DNA of 64,000 nucleotides from the NCBI GenBank assembly GCA_965217125.1, contig OZ244244.1, positions 62,001 to 126,000 on the forward strand, in the 5' to 3' direction. The stretch is from JAAOIF01 sp965217125. Its GTDB lineage: Bacteria > Pseudomonadota > Gammaproteobacteria > PS1 > Pseudothioglobaceae. Positions 53,016-63,075 of this stretch are shown in pieces (the first letter of the stretch is position 1; each line of letters starts with the position of its first letter). The translations under genes and the position numbers were made by a program. The notes under the pieces were generated by a model, which saw only the letters and a list, made by a program, of their open reading frames with translations, ran no database searches and was not told the DNA's origin.

Positions 53016-53594
53016 CTAAGCAGTTTTATCCTCTTTTGTTGTTGATTCTGCTTTAACTTCTGCTTTGGTTTCTGTTTCTGCTTTAATTTCTGCCTTAGTT
53101 TCTGTTTCTACCGCCGCCTCTGCTTTAGTTTCTGTTTCTGCCGCCTCTGCCTCGGCTTTTGCTGCCTCATCTGCTTTTGTTTTTGCCTCTGCCGCCTCTG
53201 CTTCTGCCTCGGCTTTTGCTATCTCATCTGCTTCTGCCTTTGCTGCGGCTTTTGCTGCCTCATCTGCTTTTGCTTTTGCCTCTGCCGCTAATTTAGTGGC
53301 TATTGTAGCTGCCCTATCTTCCTGAGCTGCAACACGCTTTTCACGAATTGAAGGGTCGTTAAATTCTTTAATAAGTTGCTTAACACGATCAGAGGTTTGT
53401 GCGCCTTTTGAAATCCAATAATCTATCCTGTGTTGTTCGATGGTAAGCCTAACTTCTTGTCCGCGAGCTACTGGATTAAAATATCCAAGGCGCTCAATGT
53501 AGGCGCTGTCTCTACGCTTTCTAGAGTCTGTTGCTACAATTGAATAAAAAGGTTTTTTCTTGGCTCCACCTCGGGCTAATCTAATTTTAACCAT
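53016..53594 (-). CDS. rpsP: 30S ribosomal protein S16 with long repetitive C-terminal tail
   Basis: Residues 1-80 are normal S16 (MVKIRLARGGAKKKPFYSIV, RDSAYIERLGYFNP). Family members usually end near 80-90 residues; this one continues to 192 with an Ala/Glu/Lys repeat tail (KADEAAKAEA, ETETKAE units). The tail is likely a charged helix or disordered arm exposed on the small subunit. It is encoded by slippage-prone repeats. The gene has a good AAAGGAGC site and leads rimM. Confidence 0.93.
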   Translation of the reverse strand: MVKIRLARGGAKKKPFYSIVATDSRKRRDSAYIERLGYFNPVARGQEVRLTIEQHRIDYWISKGAQTSDRVKQLIKEFNDPSIREKRVAAQEDRAATIATKLAAEAKAKADEAAKAAAKAEADEIAKAEAEAEAAEAKTKADEAAKAEAEAAETETKAEAAVETETKAEIKAETETKAEVKAESTTKEDKTA

Positions 53595-53652
53595 GGGTTT
53601 TTTGCTCCTTTATTTATTTAATAACTTACACCGAAAAGTATAAGACGCAATA

Positions 53653-55029
53653 TTATATCAGTTTTTCAATATCTTGTGCTAATTTATTTGCATCACCAAT
53701 ATAGTTTGTTGGTGTTAATTTTGCCAAAGCCTGTTTGGCAGGCTCAGGTATGTCAAGCTCTTTAACAAATTCAGCCAAAACTTGCGCATCAATTGTTTGA
53801 CCACGAGTTAAGATTTTTAGTTTTTCATAAGCATTTTCAACGCCATAACGGCGCATTACCGTTTGGATTGGCTCGGCCAACACTTCCCACGAATTGTCTA
53901 AATCTGCCAATAATTTAGCCTCATTGCTTTCTAACTTGCCAATGCCTTTAGCAATAGATGCGTAAGCCACTAATGAATGCGCGCAACTTAGCCCCAGATT
54001 TCTCAGCACGGTTGAATCCGACAAATCCCTCTGCCAGCGTGAAATAGCCAACTTATCCGCCAAATGGGTGTTGAGCGCATTTGCTATGCCGAGATTGCCT
54101 TCGCCATTTTCAAAATCAATCGGATTTATCTTGTGCGGCATGGTCGATGAACCAACCTCATCAGCAATGGGCTTTTGCTTGAAATAACCCACAGAAATGT
54201 AGCCCCAAACATCACGACAAAAATCAATCAAAATAGTGTTAAAACGATTGATTGAATGAAAATATTCTGCCATATAATCATGTGGCTCAATTTGAGTGGT
54301 ATAGGGCGCATAATTAAGCTCTAAACTCTGAATAAAATCTTGCGAAATATTTTGCCAATTTAAGTCAGGATAAGCACAAATATGCGCATTAAAATTACCC
54401 ACAGCGCCATTGAATTTGCCCATGATTTTGACATTTTGCAAATGTTCAATTTGCCTTTTTAAACGATGAGCAAAATTTGCCATTTCTTTGCCGAGAGTGG
54501 TAGGAGATGCTGTTTGTCCGTGAGTGCGAGATAACATTGGAATGGCGGCATTGTCTTTTGCCAAAGCAATAATTAAGCACAATATATTTTGCATTTGCAC
54601 TAACAATACATCGCGTCCATCAATCAACATCAATCCGTATGATAAATTATTGATGTCCTCAGAAGTGCAGGCAAAATGCAAAAATTCGCTAACTGCGTTT
54701 AATTCTGCGTTATTTTTAATTTTGTCTTTGAGAAAATACTCAAGCGCTTTAACATCGTGATTAGTAGTGCGCTCAATCTTTTTAATCGCATAGGCATCTT
54801 CAAGGGAAAAATTGCTGGCAATATCGCTCAAAAATTGCCCAGCTGCTTTGCTAAATTTTGGCACTTCGGCAATGCCGGCGTTGTCAGACATTGCTTGCAG
54901 CCACTTAACTTCAATCAATACTCGATATTTAATCAGTCCAAATTCACTAAAAATTGGATTTAAAATCTTAGTTTTGTCAAAATAGCGCCCATCAATAGGG
55001 GAAATAGCAGTTAAGGCATTGAGTTCCAT
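53653..55029 (-). CDS. purB: Adenylosuccinate lyase
   Basis: A 458-residue fumarase-superfamily enzyme acting twice in purine synthesis (SAICAR to AICAR, adenylosuccinate to AMP). The signature loop GSSTMPHKINPIDFENGEGN is present, with TNHDVKALEYFLK and SRTHGQTASPTTLGKE. E. coli-type PurB length and sequence. It is divergent from acnB. Confidence 0.96.
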   Translation of the reverse strand: MELNALTAISPIDGRYFDKTKILNPIFSEFGLIKYRVLIEVKWLQAMSDNAGIAEVPKFSKAAGQFLSDIASNFSLEDAYAIKKIERTTNHDVKALEYFLKDKIKNNAELNAVSEFLHFACTSEDINNLSYGLMLIDGRDVLLVQMQNILCLIIALAKDNAAIPMLSRTHGQTASPTTLGKEMANFAHRLKRQIEHLQNVKIMGKFNGAVGNFNAHICAYPDLNWQNISQDFIQSLELNYAPYTTQIEPHDYMAEYFHSINRFNTILIDFCRDVWGYISVGYFKQKPIADEVGSSTMPHKINPIDFENGEGNLGIANALNTHLADKLAISRWQRDLSDSTVLRNLGLSCAHSLVAYASIAKGIGKLESNEAKLLADLDNSWEVLAEPIQTVMRRYGVENAYEKLKILTRGQTIDAQVLAEFVKELDIPEPAKQALAKLTPTNYIGDANKLAQDIEKLI

Positions 55030-55095
55030 AATACACTTTAGTTAAATCAAATAAATGGTAAAATTATACACTTTATACTACTCGCCACTACCCAG

Positions 55096-57654
55096 ATGAA
55101 AACAGCTTACTTAAAACACATTGACAAACGCGCCAAGCACAATTTACCTCCCTTAGCCCTCAACGCTAAACAAACTCAATCAGTTGTTAAAGCCTTAATC
55201 AAAGGCAATGATAATGATTTTTACTTAGACTTACTCACACACCGCGTGCCACCGGGAGTGGATGAGGCGGCGTATGTAAAGGCAAGTTTTTTAGCCAGCG
55301 TTGCCAAAGGCAAGCAAATTTGTCAGGCAATCGACCCGCAGCGCGCCACATTTTTATTAGGCACGATGTTGGGCGGATACAATATTGAGGCTTTGGTTGA
55401 ATTGTTAGATGTGGATGCCGTTGCTGAAAAAGCAGCACATCTTTTAGGGGCGCACACTATTTTAATTTATGAGGCATATCAGACGATTTTTGCTAAGGCA
55501 GAGTCAAATCCTCATGCTAACAAAGTGCTTGAGGCTTGGGCAGATGCACAGTGGTTTTTTCATCATAAAACACCATTAGCGAGTGAAATTAAACTCACGG
55601 TTTTTCGGGTGGATGGTGAAATAAACACCGATGATTTATCCCCAGCAACAGAGGCTTGGTCACGCCCTGATATTCCACTGCATGCCCAATCTATGTTAGT
55701 TAAAAAAATTGATAATCCATTAAAAACTATTGAAAAACTCAAACAAAAAGCTTTGCCGTTGGTATTTGTAGGCGATGTGGTCGGCACCGGTTCTTCACGA
55801 AAATCTGCCATTAATTCAGTATTATGGCACATGGGCAAAGACATTGATTATGTGCCTAATAAACGCGCTGGCGGGGTGGTATTAGGTGGCAAAATCGCGC
55901 CTATTTTCTTCAACACAGCACAAGACTCAGGCGCATTACCGATTGAATGTGATGTATCAAAAATGCAAATGGGCGATGAAATCACGATTTATCCTTACGC
56001 AGGCAAAATTACCAATGCCAAAGCTGAGATAATTTCTACTTTTACATTAAAGCCAAGCACTATCCCAGATGAAGTGCAGGCTGGTGGTCGTATTCCCCTA
56101 ATTATTGGTCGTAGCCTAACTGACAAAACGCGCCAAGATTTAAAACTGCCAGTGAGCGATGTTTTCTTACGCCCACATGATGATAGTAATAGCGATGCAG
56201 GTTACACTTTAGCACAAAAAATAGTCGGCAAGGCTTGTGGCGTTACAGGTATTCGCCCCGGCACTTATTGTGAGCCGAGAATGAACACAGTCGGCTCGCA
56301 AGACACCACCGGGGCGATGACCCGCGATGAACTCAAAGAGCTTGCTTGTTTAGGTTTTTCAGCTGATTTAGTGATGCAAAGTTTTTGCCACACTGCCGCT
56401 TATCCAAAACCAGTTGATTTAGAATTGCAGCATTCTTTGCCTGATTTTATGCAATCACGGGGCGGTGTCGCACTCAAACCGGGGGACGGCATTATTCATT
56501 CATGGCTAAATCGTATGCTGCTACCAGACAGTGTTGGCACTGGCGGCGATTCGCATACGCGTTTTCCAATTGGTATTAGCTTTCCAGCAGGCTCTGGTCT
56601 GGTGGCTTTTGGTGCATCTATTGGAGTGTTGCCGTTGGATATGCCTGAATCGGTTTTGGTGCGTTTTAGTGGGCAAATGCAAACAGGCATCACCCTAAGA
56701 GATTTGGTCAACGCCATTCCGTATGTTGCCATTCAACAAGGCTTGTTAACGGTTGAAAAATCCAACAAGAAAAACATTTTTTCAGGGCGAATTTTAGAGA
56801 TTGAAGGGCTGGGCGATTTAAAGATAGAACAAGCCTTTGAACTGACCGATGCTTCCGCTGAACGCTCGGCTAATGGCTGCACTATCAAACTCAACAAAGA
56901 GCCAGTGGCAGAATACCTGCGCTCCAACATTGCCTTATTGTCATCAATGATTACTGCCGGCTATGAGGACAAAAAAACCATTGCTAAACGCATCCAAGCC
57001 ATGCAAAAATGGTTAGCCACGCCCGAGCTATTAGCAGCCGATAGCAACTGCGAATATGCAGCAGTGATTGACATTAACCTCAATGATATCAAACAACCGA
57101 TTTTGGCTTGCCCGAATGATCCAGACGATGTCAAACTGCTGTCTGAAGTTGCCAATACAAAAATCGATGAGGTGTTTATTGGCTCGTGCATGACCAATAT
57201 TGGGCATTTTAGGGCGGCAGCTAAGTTGCTCAAAGACCGCAAAAACTTGCCAACCGAACTGTGGATTGTCCCGCCCACGCGCATGGACGAAGCACAACTA
57301 AAAAAAGAAGGGATTTACGATGCCTTTAGTGCCATTACGCAACATACCGAAATGCCAGGTTGCTCGCTGTGTATGGGCAATCAAGCCCGCGTTAAAAATA
57401 ATGCAACTGTGGTCTCAACCTCAACTCGCAACTTTCCAAACCGCCTGGGCGATGGTGCAGATGTATATTTGTCTTCCGCCGAAGTTGCTGCGATTAGCGC
57501 AAAACTTGGGCATATTCCCACCGCCAAAGAATACCAACAAGCCATGCAAGACATACAGCCCATGACTAACGAGATTTACCAATATTTAAACTTTGATCAA
57601 TTGGATGAATATCAACATGCACTTGAACATATTGCATTAGACAATCTAAAATAA
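55096..57654 (+). CDS. acnB: Bifunctional aconitate hydratase 2
   Basis: An 852-residue AcnB-type aconitase: N-terminal HEAT-like domain, an early swivel domain (about 165-330, TDDLSPATEAWSRPDIPLHA), then the catalytic part with GSCMTNIGHFRAAAKLL and CSLCMGNQARV supplying 4Fe-4S cysteines. It isomerises citrate and 2-methylisocitrate in the TCA cycle. The length fits AcnB rather than AcnA. Confidence 0.97.
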   Translation: MKTAYLKHIDKRAKHNLPPLALNAKQTQSVVKALIKGNDNDFYLDLLTHRVPPGVDEAAYVKASFLASVAKGKQICQAIDPQRATFLLGTMLGGYNIEALVELLDVDAVAEKAAHLLGAHTILIYEAYQTIFAKAESNPHANKVLEAWADAQWFFHHKTPLASEIKLTVFRVDGEINTDDLSPATEAWSRPDIPLHAQSMLVKKIDNPLKTIEKLKQKALPLVFVGDVVGTGSSRKSAINSVLWHMGKDIDYVPNKRAGGVVLGGKIAPIFFNTAQDSGALPIECDVSKMQMGDEITIYPYAGKITNAKAEIISTFTLKPSTIPDEVQAGGRIPLIIGRSLTDKTRQDLKLPVSDVFLRPHDDSNSDAGYTLAQKIVGKACGVTGIRPGTYCEPRMNTVGSQDTTGAMTRDELKELACLGFSADLVMQSFCHTAAYPKPVDLELQHSLPDFMQSRGGVALKPGDGIIHSWLNRMLLPDSVGTGGDSHTRFPIGISFPAGSGLVAFGASIGVLPLDMPESVLVRFSGQMQTGITLRDLVNAIPYVAIQQGLLTVEKSNKKNIFSGRILEIEGLGDLKIEQAFELTDASAERSANGCTIKLNKEPVAEYLRSNIALLSSMITAGYEDKKTIAKRIQAMQKWLATPELLAADSNCEYAAVIDINLNDIKQPILACPNDPDDVKLLSEVANTKIDEVFIGSCMTNIGHFRAAAKLLKDRKNLPTELWIVPPTRMDEAQLKKEGIYDAFSAITQHTEMPGCSLCMGNQARVKNNATVVSTSTRNFPNRLGDGADVYLSSAEVAAISAKLGHIPTAKEYQQAMQDIQPMTNEIYQYLNFDQLDEYQHALEHIALDNLK

Positions 57655-57660
57655 TCGGAT

Positions 57661-58011
57661 ATGAGCCAACACGAGAAAATCAATTATTTAGAAATTCCTG
57701 CAAAAGATTTGTCGGCAAATAAAGCATTTTTCACGCAGGTATTTGCTTGGCAATTTACTGATTATGGGAAAGACTATACAGCATTTTCAAATGCAGGTAT
57801 TAAGGGCGGGTTTTACCAAACAGACCTTTGTGCTAAGGCAAAAACTGGCAGTGCGCTGATTGTTTTCTACTCTGAAAATTTAGAAAATACATTAACCAAA
57901 ATACAAAATGCCAAGGCAGTTATTTCCCAGCCCATTTTTAGCTTTCCAGGCGGCAGGCGTTTTCATTTTTTAGACCCTAATGGTAACGAATATGCAGTTT
58001 GGTCTGAATAA
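57661..58011 (+). CDS. VOC family glyoxalase-like protein
   Basis: A 116-residue vicinal-oxygen-chelate protein: MSQHEKINYLEIPAKDLSAN at the start, FTQVFAWQFTDYG and a closing RFHFLDPNGNEYAVW. It could be a lyase, isomerase or bleomycin-type binder; the substrate is unknown. It starts 6 nt after acnB and shares its terminator. Confidence 0.85.
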   Translation: MSQHEKINYLEIPAKDLSANKAFFTQVFAWQFTDYGKDYTAFSNAGIKGGFYQTDLCAKAKTGSALIVFYSENLENTLTKIQNAKAVISQPIFSFPGGRRFHFLDPNGNEYAVWSE

Positions 58012-58018
58012 GTCCCAC

Positions 58019-58056
58019 AAAAAAGCCGCTGATTAATTATAAGCAGCGGCTTTTTT
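58019..58056. terminator. Strong bidirectional terminator
   Basis: The 13-bp stem AAAAAAGCCGCTG/CAGCGGCTTTTTT with a 12-nt loop has T runs on both strands and separates the acnB-VOC operon from the converging rpmB-rpmG operon. Confidence 0.92.
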
Positions 58057-58077
58057 ATTGTAATCTTAAAGAGACTT

Positions 58078-58233
58078 TTATTTAATTTTGGCTTCTTTAT
58101 ACATCACATGCTTTCTTAGCACTGGATCAAACTTTTTAACTTCAACTTTCTCAGGATGAAGGCGTTTGTTTTTAGTTGTTGTATAAAAATGCCCTGTTTT
58201 AGCGGACGATACTAATTTAATTTTATCTCTCAT
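58078..58233 (-). CDS. rpmG: 50S ribosomal protein L33
   Basis: A 51-residue protein reading MRDKIKLVSSAKTGHFYTTT, KNKRLHPEKVEVKKFDPVLR, then KHVMYKEAKIK. This matches the zinc-free (cysteine-lacking) L33 of proteobacteria. It follows rpmB by 9 nt, the standard order, with an AGGAG site. Confidence 0.97.
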   Translation of the reverse strand: MRDKIKLVSSAKTGHFYTTTKNKRLHPEKVEVKKFDPVLRKHVMYKEAKIK

Positions 58234-58242
58234 AATCTACTC

Positions 58243-58479
58243 CTAAACCTTTTCGCCACGCCTGCGAATTGCTGTCAAAACCGCATCAATGCCATTTTTA
58301 TCAACAATACGCAAGCCTTTTGCAGATAGTTTTAACTTCACAAAACGGTTCTCACTCTCCACCCAAAAACGATGGGTGTGCAGGTTTGGATAAAAACGGC
58401 GGCGCGTTTTATTGTGCGCATGAGATACATTATTACCACTAATTGGGTGTTTGCCCGTTACTTGACATACCTTTGCCAT
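58243..58479 (-). CDS. rpmB: 50S ribosomal protein L28
   Basis: A 78-residue protein starting MAKVCQVTGKHPISGNNVSH with KTRRRFYPNLHTHRFWVESE, the L28 signature. I choose the MAKV start over the ATG two codons earlier. First gene of rpmB-rpmG. The 275 nt upstream to the tRNA show only AT-rich sequence. Confidence 0.97.
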   Translation of the reverse strand: MAKVCQVTGKHPISGNNVSHAHNKTRRRFYPNLHTHRFWVESENRFVKLKLSAKGLRIVDKNGIDAVLTAIRRRGEKV

Positions 58480-58760
58480 AATCAACTCATCAAAAATCTA
58501 AAAAAGATGAATTATACTTAAAAACTTAATACTTTTAAGGTTAAATTAATATTTCCCAATCCAAAAATTAACAATTGCAAATATGGCGTTAAGCCTTGCT
58601 ATCACAGTATTTTAAAAAAAAATATTAGCTTCACTTGCTGATTAAGCCGCGATTTTTTAACAAATACTGTGGTGCTAATGGTAGTCATCAGATTAGTGAT
58701 TGCTATTTTTGGATTGGGTATTTACTCTTAGTCAAACAAACGGTATCATACACACCCTTA

Positions 58761-58850
58761 GGAGGGATGGCAGAGCGGTTGAATGCACCGGTCTTGAAAA
58801 CCGGCAAGGGTTAATCCCCTTCTAGGGTTCAAATCCCTATCCCTCCACCA
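58761..58850 (+). tRNA. tRNA-Ser (anticodon UGA)
   Basis: Acceptor GGAGGGA pairs with TCCCTCC, the anticodon stem ACCGG/CCGGC-type carries CTTGAAA (anticodon TGA), a long variable arm (AAGGGTTAATCCCCTT) and T-arm TAGGGTTCAAATCCCTA follow. CCA is encoded. The discriminator base is A, whereas E. coli serine tRNAs have G. Confidence 0.95.
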
Positions 58851-58883
58851 ACTTGTTTCGTCTTTTTGGGGAAGTGCGCTTTT

Positions 58884-60011
58884 TTACTTTGGCAAAATAT
58901 TTTTTAAAATTTGATAATAAATATTGGTTAAATCATCTAAATCTTGCAGGCTGACGCATTCATCTACTTGATGAATAGTGGCGTTAATAGGTCCAAATTC
59001 AACTACTTGAGCGGCTAAGATTGGTGCAATAAATCGCCCATCTGAGGTGCCGCCTGCGGTTGATAGTGTTGGCTCAATGCCTGTTACGGTTTTAATGGCA
59101 TTGATACAACTATCGACTAAATCGCCCTTAGGGGTTAAAAATGGATAGCCAGAATGGGTCCAATCAATCGTATAATTAAGTTTGTGTTTATTGAGTATTG
59201 TCGCTACCCTGTCTTGTAATTCTTTGTGGGTAGATTCGGTTGAATATCTAAAATTAAACATCAGCTCTGCTGTGTTAGGCACTACATTAGTAACGCCTGT
59301 ACCAGCGTGAATATTGGATATTTGAAAACTGCTAGCTGGAAAATGCTGATTGCCCTCATCCCACAGCTCAGCCAGCAAATCATTTAGGGCAGGGGCAAGC
59401 AAATGAATCGGATTATTTGCCAAATGTGGATAAGCAATATGCCCTTGTTTGCCAATAACTTGCAACCGCCCGTTTAAGGACCCACGGCGACCATTTTTAA
59501 TCACATCGCCTAATTGATTGCTTGATGATGGCTCACCTACCAAACAATAATCAACAGTCTGATTTTTTGCATGTAAATATTCGCAAACCTTAACCGTGCC
59601 ATCAACTGCCTCACCCTCTTCATCTGAGGTAATTAAAAAGCCAATGCTGCCTTTGTGGTTTGGATAATCTTGGATAAAACGCTCAGTAGCTACCACCATA
59701 GCGGCAAGTGAGCCTTTCATATCGGCCGCGCCTCGACCATATAGCATACCATTGATGATTTCTGCTGTAAATGGATTTGTTGCCCAGTTTGCCCCTGCCG
59801 GCACTACATCGGTATGCCCTGCAAAAATAAAAACTGGTGAGTTAATGCCATGGATTGCCCAGAAATTATCAACTTCGCCAAATTTTAAATTGTTAATCTC
59901 AAACCCAGCCGCATGCAAACGCTGAGTTATCAACGCTTGACAGCCTTTATCTTGCGGGCTAACAGAGGCTTTAGCGATTAAATCTTGTGTTAGTTGTTGG
60001 GTTTTACTCAT
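58884..60011 (-). CDS. dapE: Succinyl-diaminopimelate desuccinylase
   Basis: A 375-residue M20 di-zinc hydrolase in the lysine/peptidoglycan pathway. FAGHTDVVPAG, GRGAADMKGSLAAMVVA and TSDEEGEAVDGT carry the metal ligands and catalytic Glu; TAGGTSDGRFIA is specific for DapE. Length normal. It follows ccmI by 6 nt. Confidence 0.95.
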   Translation of the reverse strand: MSKTQQLTQDLIAKASVSPQDKGCQALITQRLHAAGFEINNLKFGEVDNFWAIHGINSPVFIFAGHTDVVPAGANWATNPFTAEIINGMLYGRGAADMKGSLAAMVVATERFIQDYPNHKGSIGFLITSDEEGEAVDGTVKVCEYLHAKNQTVDYCLVGEPSSSNQLGDVIKNGRRGSLNGRLQVIGKQGHIAYPHLANNPIHLLAPALNDLLAELWDEGNQHFPASSFQISNIHAGTGVTNVVPNTAELMFNFRYSTESTHKELQDRVATILNKHKLNYTIDWTHSGYPFLTPKGDLVDSCINAIKTVTGIEPTLSTAGGTSDGRFIAPILAAQVVEFGPINATIHQVDECVSLQDLDDLTNIYYQILKNILPK

Positions 60012-60017
60012 ATTTTG

Positions 60018-61169
60018 CTATTTTACCTGCAAATCAAGGATTGGATTATCAGCAATATTAAGAACTTTGCTAAGCACTTCAATATCGCCTATTTGTTTAA
60101 ATGCTGCGCCAGTTTTACTCAGCCGCACCACCACCACAACCGTGCTTGCCTGTGAGAGTTTATTGCTTGCAATCAGTGAATTAGCATCATTCAAAATAAC
60201 CTGACCAGTAAAGTCTTTGAGTTTGGTTTTGACAATCGAAATTGGCATTGGACGGCCTTTAGCAGCTTTGGCGTAAATCATCACATAATCATCTTTCGAC
60301 CTATTTGCTAAAATTGCCTGAGAAAAACTAACATTAACTTTAATAGTATGAATCCCCATTAAATGCGCAACATCATTTAATGCCCCAAGCAACACAGCAG
60401 CATCCGCACTACCGGGTTTTAGTGCTGTTAAGGCTTTTTGCCATAGTAACTGCGCCAACGCAAAATCTTGCTGTGAAACTGCATACAACCCTGCCATATA
60501 TAGGGCATCGGGTGCATTTGGTTCTAATTGTAGGGCTTGTTTAACCAATTCAATCGAGCGCCCGGAAAAATCATTATCATTCTTTATTGCAATAGTCGAG
60601 GCATACTCAATCAATAATTTTGTATTTTTGCGGTCAAGTTGATAGGATTTTTCATAAGCACTAAGAGATTCATCTAAGCGATTTAGCTTAAAATATGTTA
60701 GCCCTAATGCTTGCCAAGCGTTTGCATCATTGCTATTTTTTAACAAATAATTTTGTAATTGAAGCGCGCTGTCTTGCAAACTGAGCGGCATCGTTTGCCG
60801 CTTTAGTTGTGTTGTTTGCTGTGGCTGGTTTGGCGATAATATTTGATAAACACCCAACGATATACCTGCTATAACAACCACTATTAAAACACCTAACCAA
60901 ATTGGCGTTTGCTTATTAGTTGTTTTGTTGCTGGTCTGGGTTAGCTCAGCAGCAAGCGTTTGTGCGATTTCCTCTTGCGCTTGCTCAAAAGCATCCGCGG
61001 CAATTAAATCTTGCTCTAAATCACGCTGCAATTCCGCTTGCTTGTGCCGTCCTAAAGCAATATTGCTGTTTTGCAAATTAACTGTATTATTTTTTAATGG
61101 ATGATATAAAAACCAAATCAGCCAGAATGCTGAGAGCATAATCATTAAAACAAACCAAAAATACATCAT
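60018..61169 (-). CDS. ccmI: Cytochrome c biogenesis protein CcmI
   Basis: A 383-residue two-part membrane protein: two helices (about 1-22 and 92-112) around a cytoplasmic loop with ALGRHKQAELQRDLEQDLIA, then a periplasmic TPR region (about 135-250) and a C-terminal immunoglobulin-like part. CcmI escorts apocytochrome c to the CcmF haem lyase. Its ATG overlaps the ccmF stop (ATGA). Confidence 0.88.
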   Translation of the reverse strand: MMYFWFVLMIMLSAFWLIWFLYHPLKNNTVNLQNSNIALGRHKQAELQRDLEQDLIAADAFEQAQEEIAQTLAAELTQTSNKTTNKQTPIWLGVLIVVVIAGISLGVYQILSPNQPQQTTQLKRQTMPLSLQDSALQLQNYLLKNSNDANAWQALGLTYFKLNRLDESLSAYEKSYQLDRKNTKLLIEYASTIAIKNDNDFSGRSIELVKQALQLEPNAPDALYMAGLYAVSQQDFALAQLLWQKALTALKPGSADAAVLLGALNDVAHLMGIHTIKVNVSFSQAILANRSKDDYVMIYAKAAKGRPMPISIVKTKLKDFTGQVILNDANSLIASNKLSQASTVVVVVRLSKTGAAFKQIGDIEVLSKVLNIADNPILDLQVK

Positions 61170-63073
61170 GCTTTGATTGTTAGCCTATAACGCCGGTCAA
61201 ACGCTGCTAATAATGCACCTAAGGCAATCAAAATACCACCTAACCAAATTAGACGAACCAGTGGCTTGTAATATAGCCGTAAACTCCAAGCATTGCCACC
61301 TAATGGCTCGCCAAGGGCGATATACAAATCACGATACAAGCTTGGGTCAATCGCTGCCTCAGTCATCGGCATACCAGTCGCATATTGGCGTTTTTCAGGT
61401 CGAAGTGTGGCAACTTTTTGCTTGTCATAAAATACCTCAACATTGCCCTTTTGCCCCCGATAATTATCAAATGCAAAACTCTCCACACCTTTAAAAACAA
61501 ACTCATAACCCTGAATATTTTTGCGCTGATTAAGTGTCATCTTAATATCTTTTTCAATGCCGTATTGCGTAGTTACTGTTGCTCCAAGCAAAAATATCGC
61601 GATGCCGATATGCGCCAAAATCATCCCCACAAAACTAAAGCTAATCGTGGCTTTTTTGCGAAGTTTTTGCCACAATAACAACAAACAATGCCCAACCACC
61701 CAAAAAAACAAAAACACTGCCAACAATACCCATAAATTATCTACCACCACCATAGCCAGCCCGACAAATATAATCACCGAAAACCAAATGCTAAGGAGTG
61801 CGTTAGCCACTCTAAGGCTGCTGTCTTTTTTCCAGCGTAAAAACGGCGCCATTGCCATTGCCAATACCGCAGGTATCATAATTGGTATAAATACGGCATT
61901 AAAATAAGGCCTGCCTACTGAAATCTTTGCCAAACCAAGCGAATCCAATAATAAAGGATACATGGTGCCTAAAAATACAACAAATAATGCTGTTACTAAT
62001 AAAATATTATTAATCAGTAAGCCACTCTCGCGTGACAATAGTGAAAATCTATGACACACACTGTGCATTGATTTTGCCCGTAATGCATATAGCAGTAAAG
62101 ATGTGCCAATCACCAATACCAAAAATATCAAAATAAACAAGCCTCTACTCGGGTCAGCGGCAAAGGAATGCACCGAAGTGAGAATGCCTGAGCGCACCAA
62201 AAAGGTGCCAAGCAAACTCAGTGAAAAGCCTGCAATTGCCAATAATACAGTCCAATGTTTAAATGCACCGCGCTTCTCACTCACCGTTAAAGAATGCACT
62301 AAGGCTGTAGCAACCAACCACGGCATAAAAGAGGCGTTTTCTACTGGGTCCCAAAACCACCAGCCGCCCCAGCCAAGCTCATAATACGCCCACCAACTGC
62401 CTAAAGTAATGCCAAATGTTAAAAAGGCCCAGGCCACCAAAGTCCAAGGGCGCGACCATCTAAGCCAAGTTGAATCTAACTGTCCGCGAATCAGCGAAGA
62501 TAACACAAAAGCAAACGGCACTGCCATACCAACATAGCCCATATACAACATCGGTGGATGGATAATTAAACCAAAATCTTGTAGTAGCGGATTGAGCTCT
62601 CGACCTTGCAATGGGATAATATTTAAGCGCTCAAATGGATTTGAGGTAAATAGTAAAAACAGCAAAAAACCAATACTAAGCAAGCCCAAAATAATCAAAA
62701 TATGGCTTAGCACTTCTGCTGGTAGGCGCTTAGAAAATACTGATACTGCAACACTCCAAGCTGCTAATATCAAGGCCCATAATAGTAGTGAGCCTTCATG
62801 CGCCCCCCAAACTGCCGACACTTTAAAAACCATTGGCAACTGCGTATTAGAATTATTAGCAACATATTTAAGGGAAAAATCATCAACAATAAAAGCATTC
62901 ATCAATATCGCAAATGCAATCATCATCCAAAATAATTGCACCCACACCAAAGGCTTGCAGAGTTGCGATAAAGCAAAATTAGCCTTAACCAAGCCTAATG
63001 TTGGCAATGCAACTTGCAATAGTGCAAACACCAACGCCAAGATTAATGCAAAATGTCCAATTTCAGCTAACAT
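61166..63073 (-). CDS. ccmF: Haem lyase CcmF
   Basis: A 635-residue membrane protein with about 15 helices. WGGWWFWDPVENASFMPWLV is the WWD haem-handling motif; WGAHEGSLLLWALIL and GTFLVRSGILTSVHSFA are CcmF signatures. It attaches haem to CXXCH cytochromes with CcmI. The other ccm genes are outside the window. serB follows upstream by 2 nt. Confidence 0.96.
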   Translation of the reverse strand: MLAEIGHFALILALVFALLQVALPTLGLVKANFALSQLCKPLVWVQLFWMMIAFAILMNAFIVDDFSLKYVANNSNTQLPMVFKVSAVWGAHEGSLLLWALILAAWSVAVSVFSKRLPAEVLSHILIILGLLSIGFLLFLLFTSNPFERLNIIPLQGRELNPLLQDFGLIIHPPMLYMGYVGMAVPFAFVLSSLIRGQLDSTWLRWSRPWTLVAWAFLTFGITLGSWWAYYELGWGGWWFWDPVENASFMPWLVATALVHSLTVSEKRGAFKHWTVLLAIAGFSLSLLGTFLVRSGILTSVHSFAADPSRGLFILIFLVLVIGTSLLLYALRAKSMHSVCHRFSLLSRESGLLINNILLVTALFVVFLGTMYPLLLDSLGLAKISVGRPYFNAVFIPIMIPAVLAMAMAPFLRWKKDSSLRVANALLSIWFSVIIFVGLAMVVVDNLWVLLAVFLFFWVVGHCLLLLWQKLRKKATISFSFVGMILAHIGIAIFLLGATVTTQYGIEKDIKMTLNQRKNIQGYEFVFKGVESFAFDNYRGQKGNVEVFYDKQKVATLRPEKRQYATGMPMTEAAIDPSLYRDLYIALGEPLGGNAWSLRLYYKPLVRLIWLGGILIALGALLAAFDRRYRLTIKA

Positions 63074-63075
63074 AA

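Noticed and set aside
53065..53325. Plus-strand Ala/Ser-rich frame opposite S16
   Set aside because: Pure mirror of the Ala/Glu/Lys repeat tail of S16.
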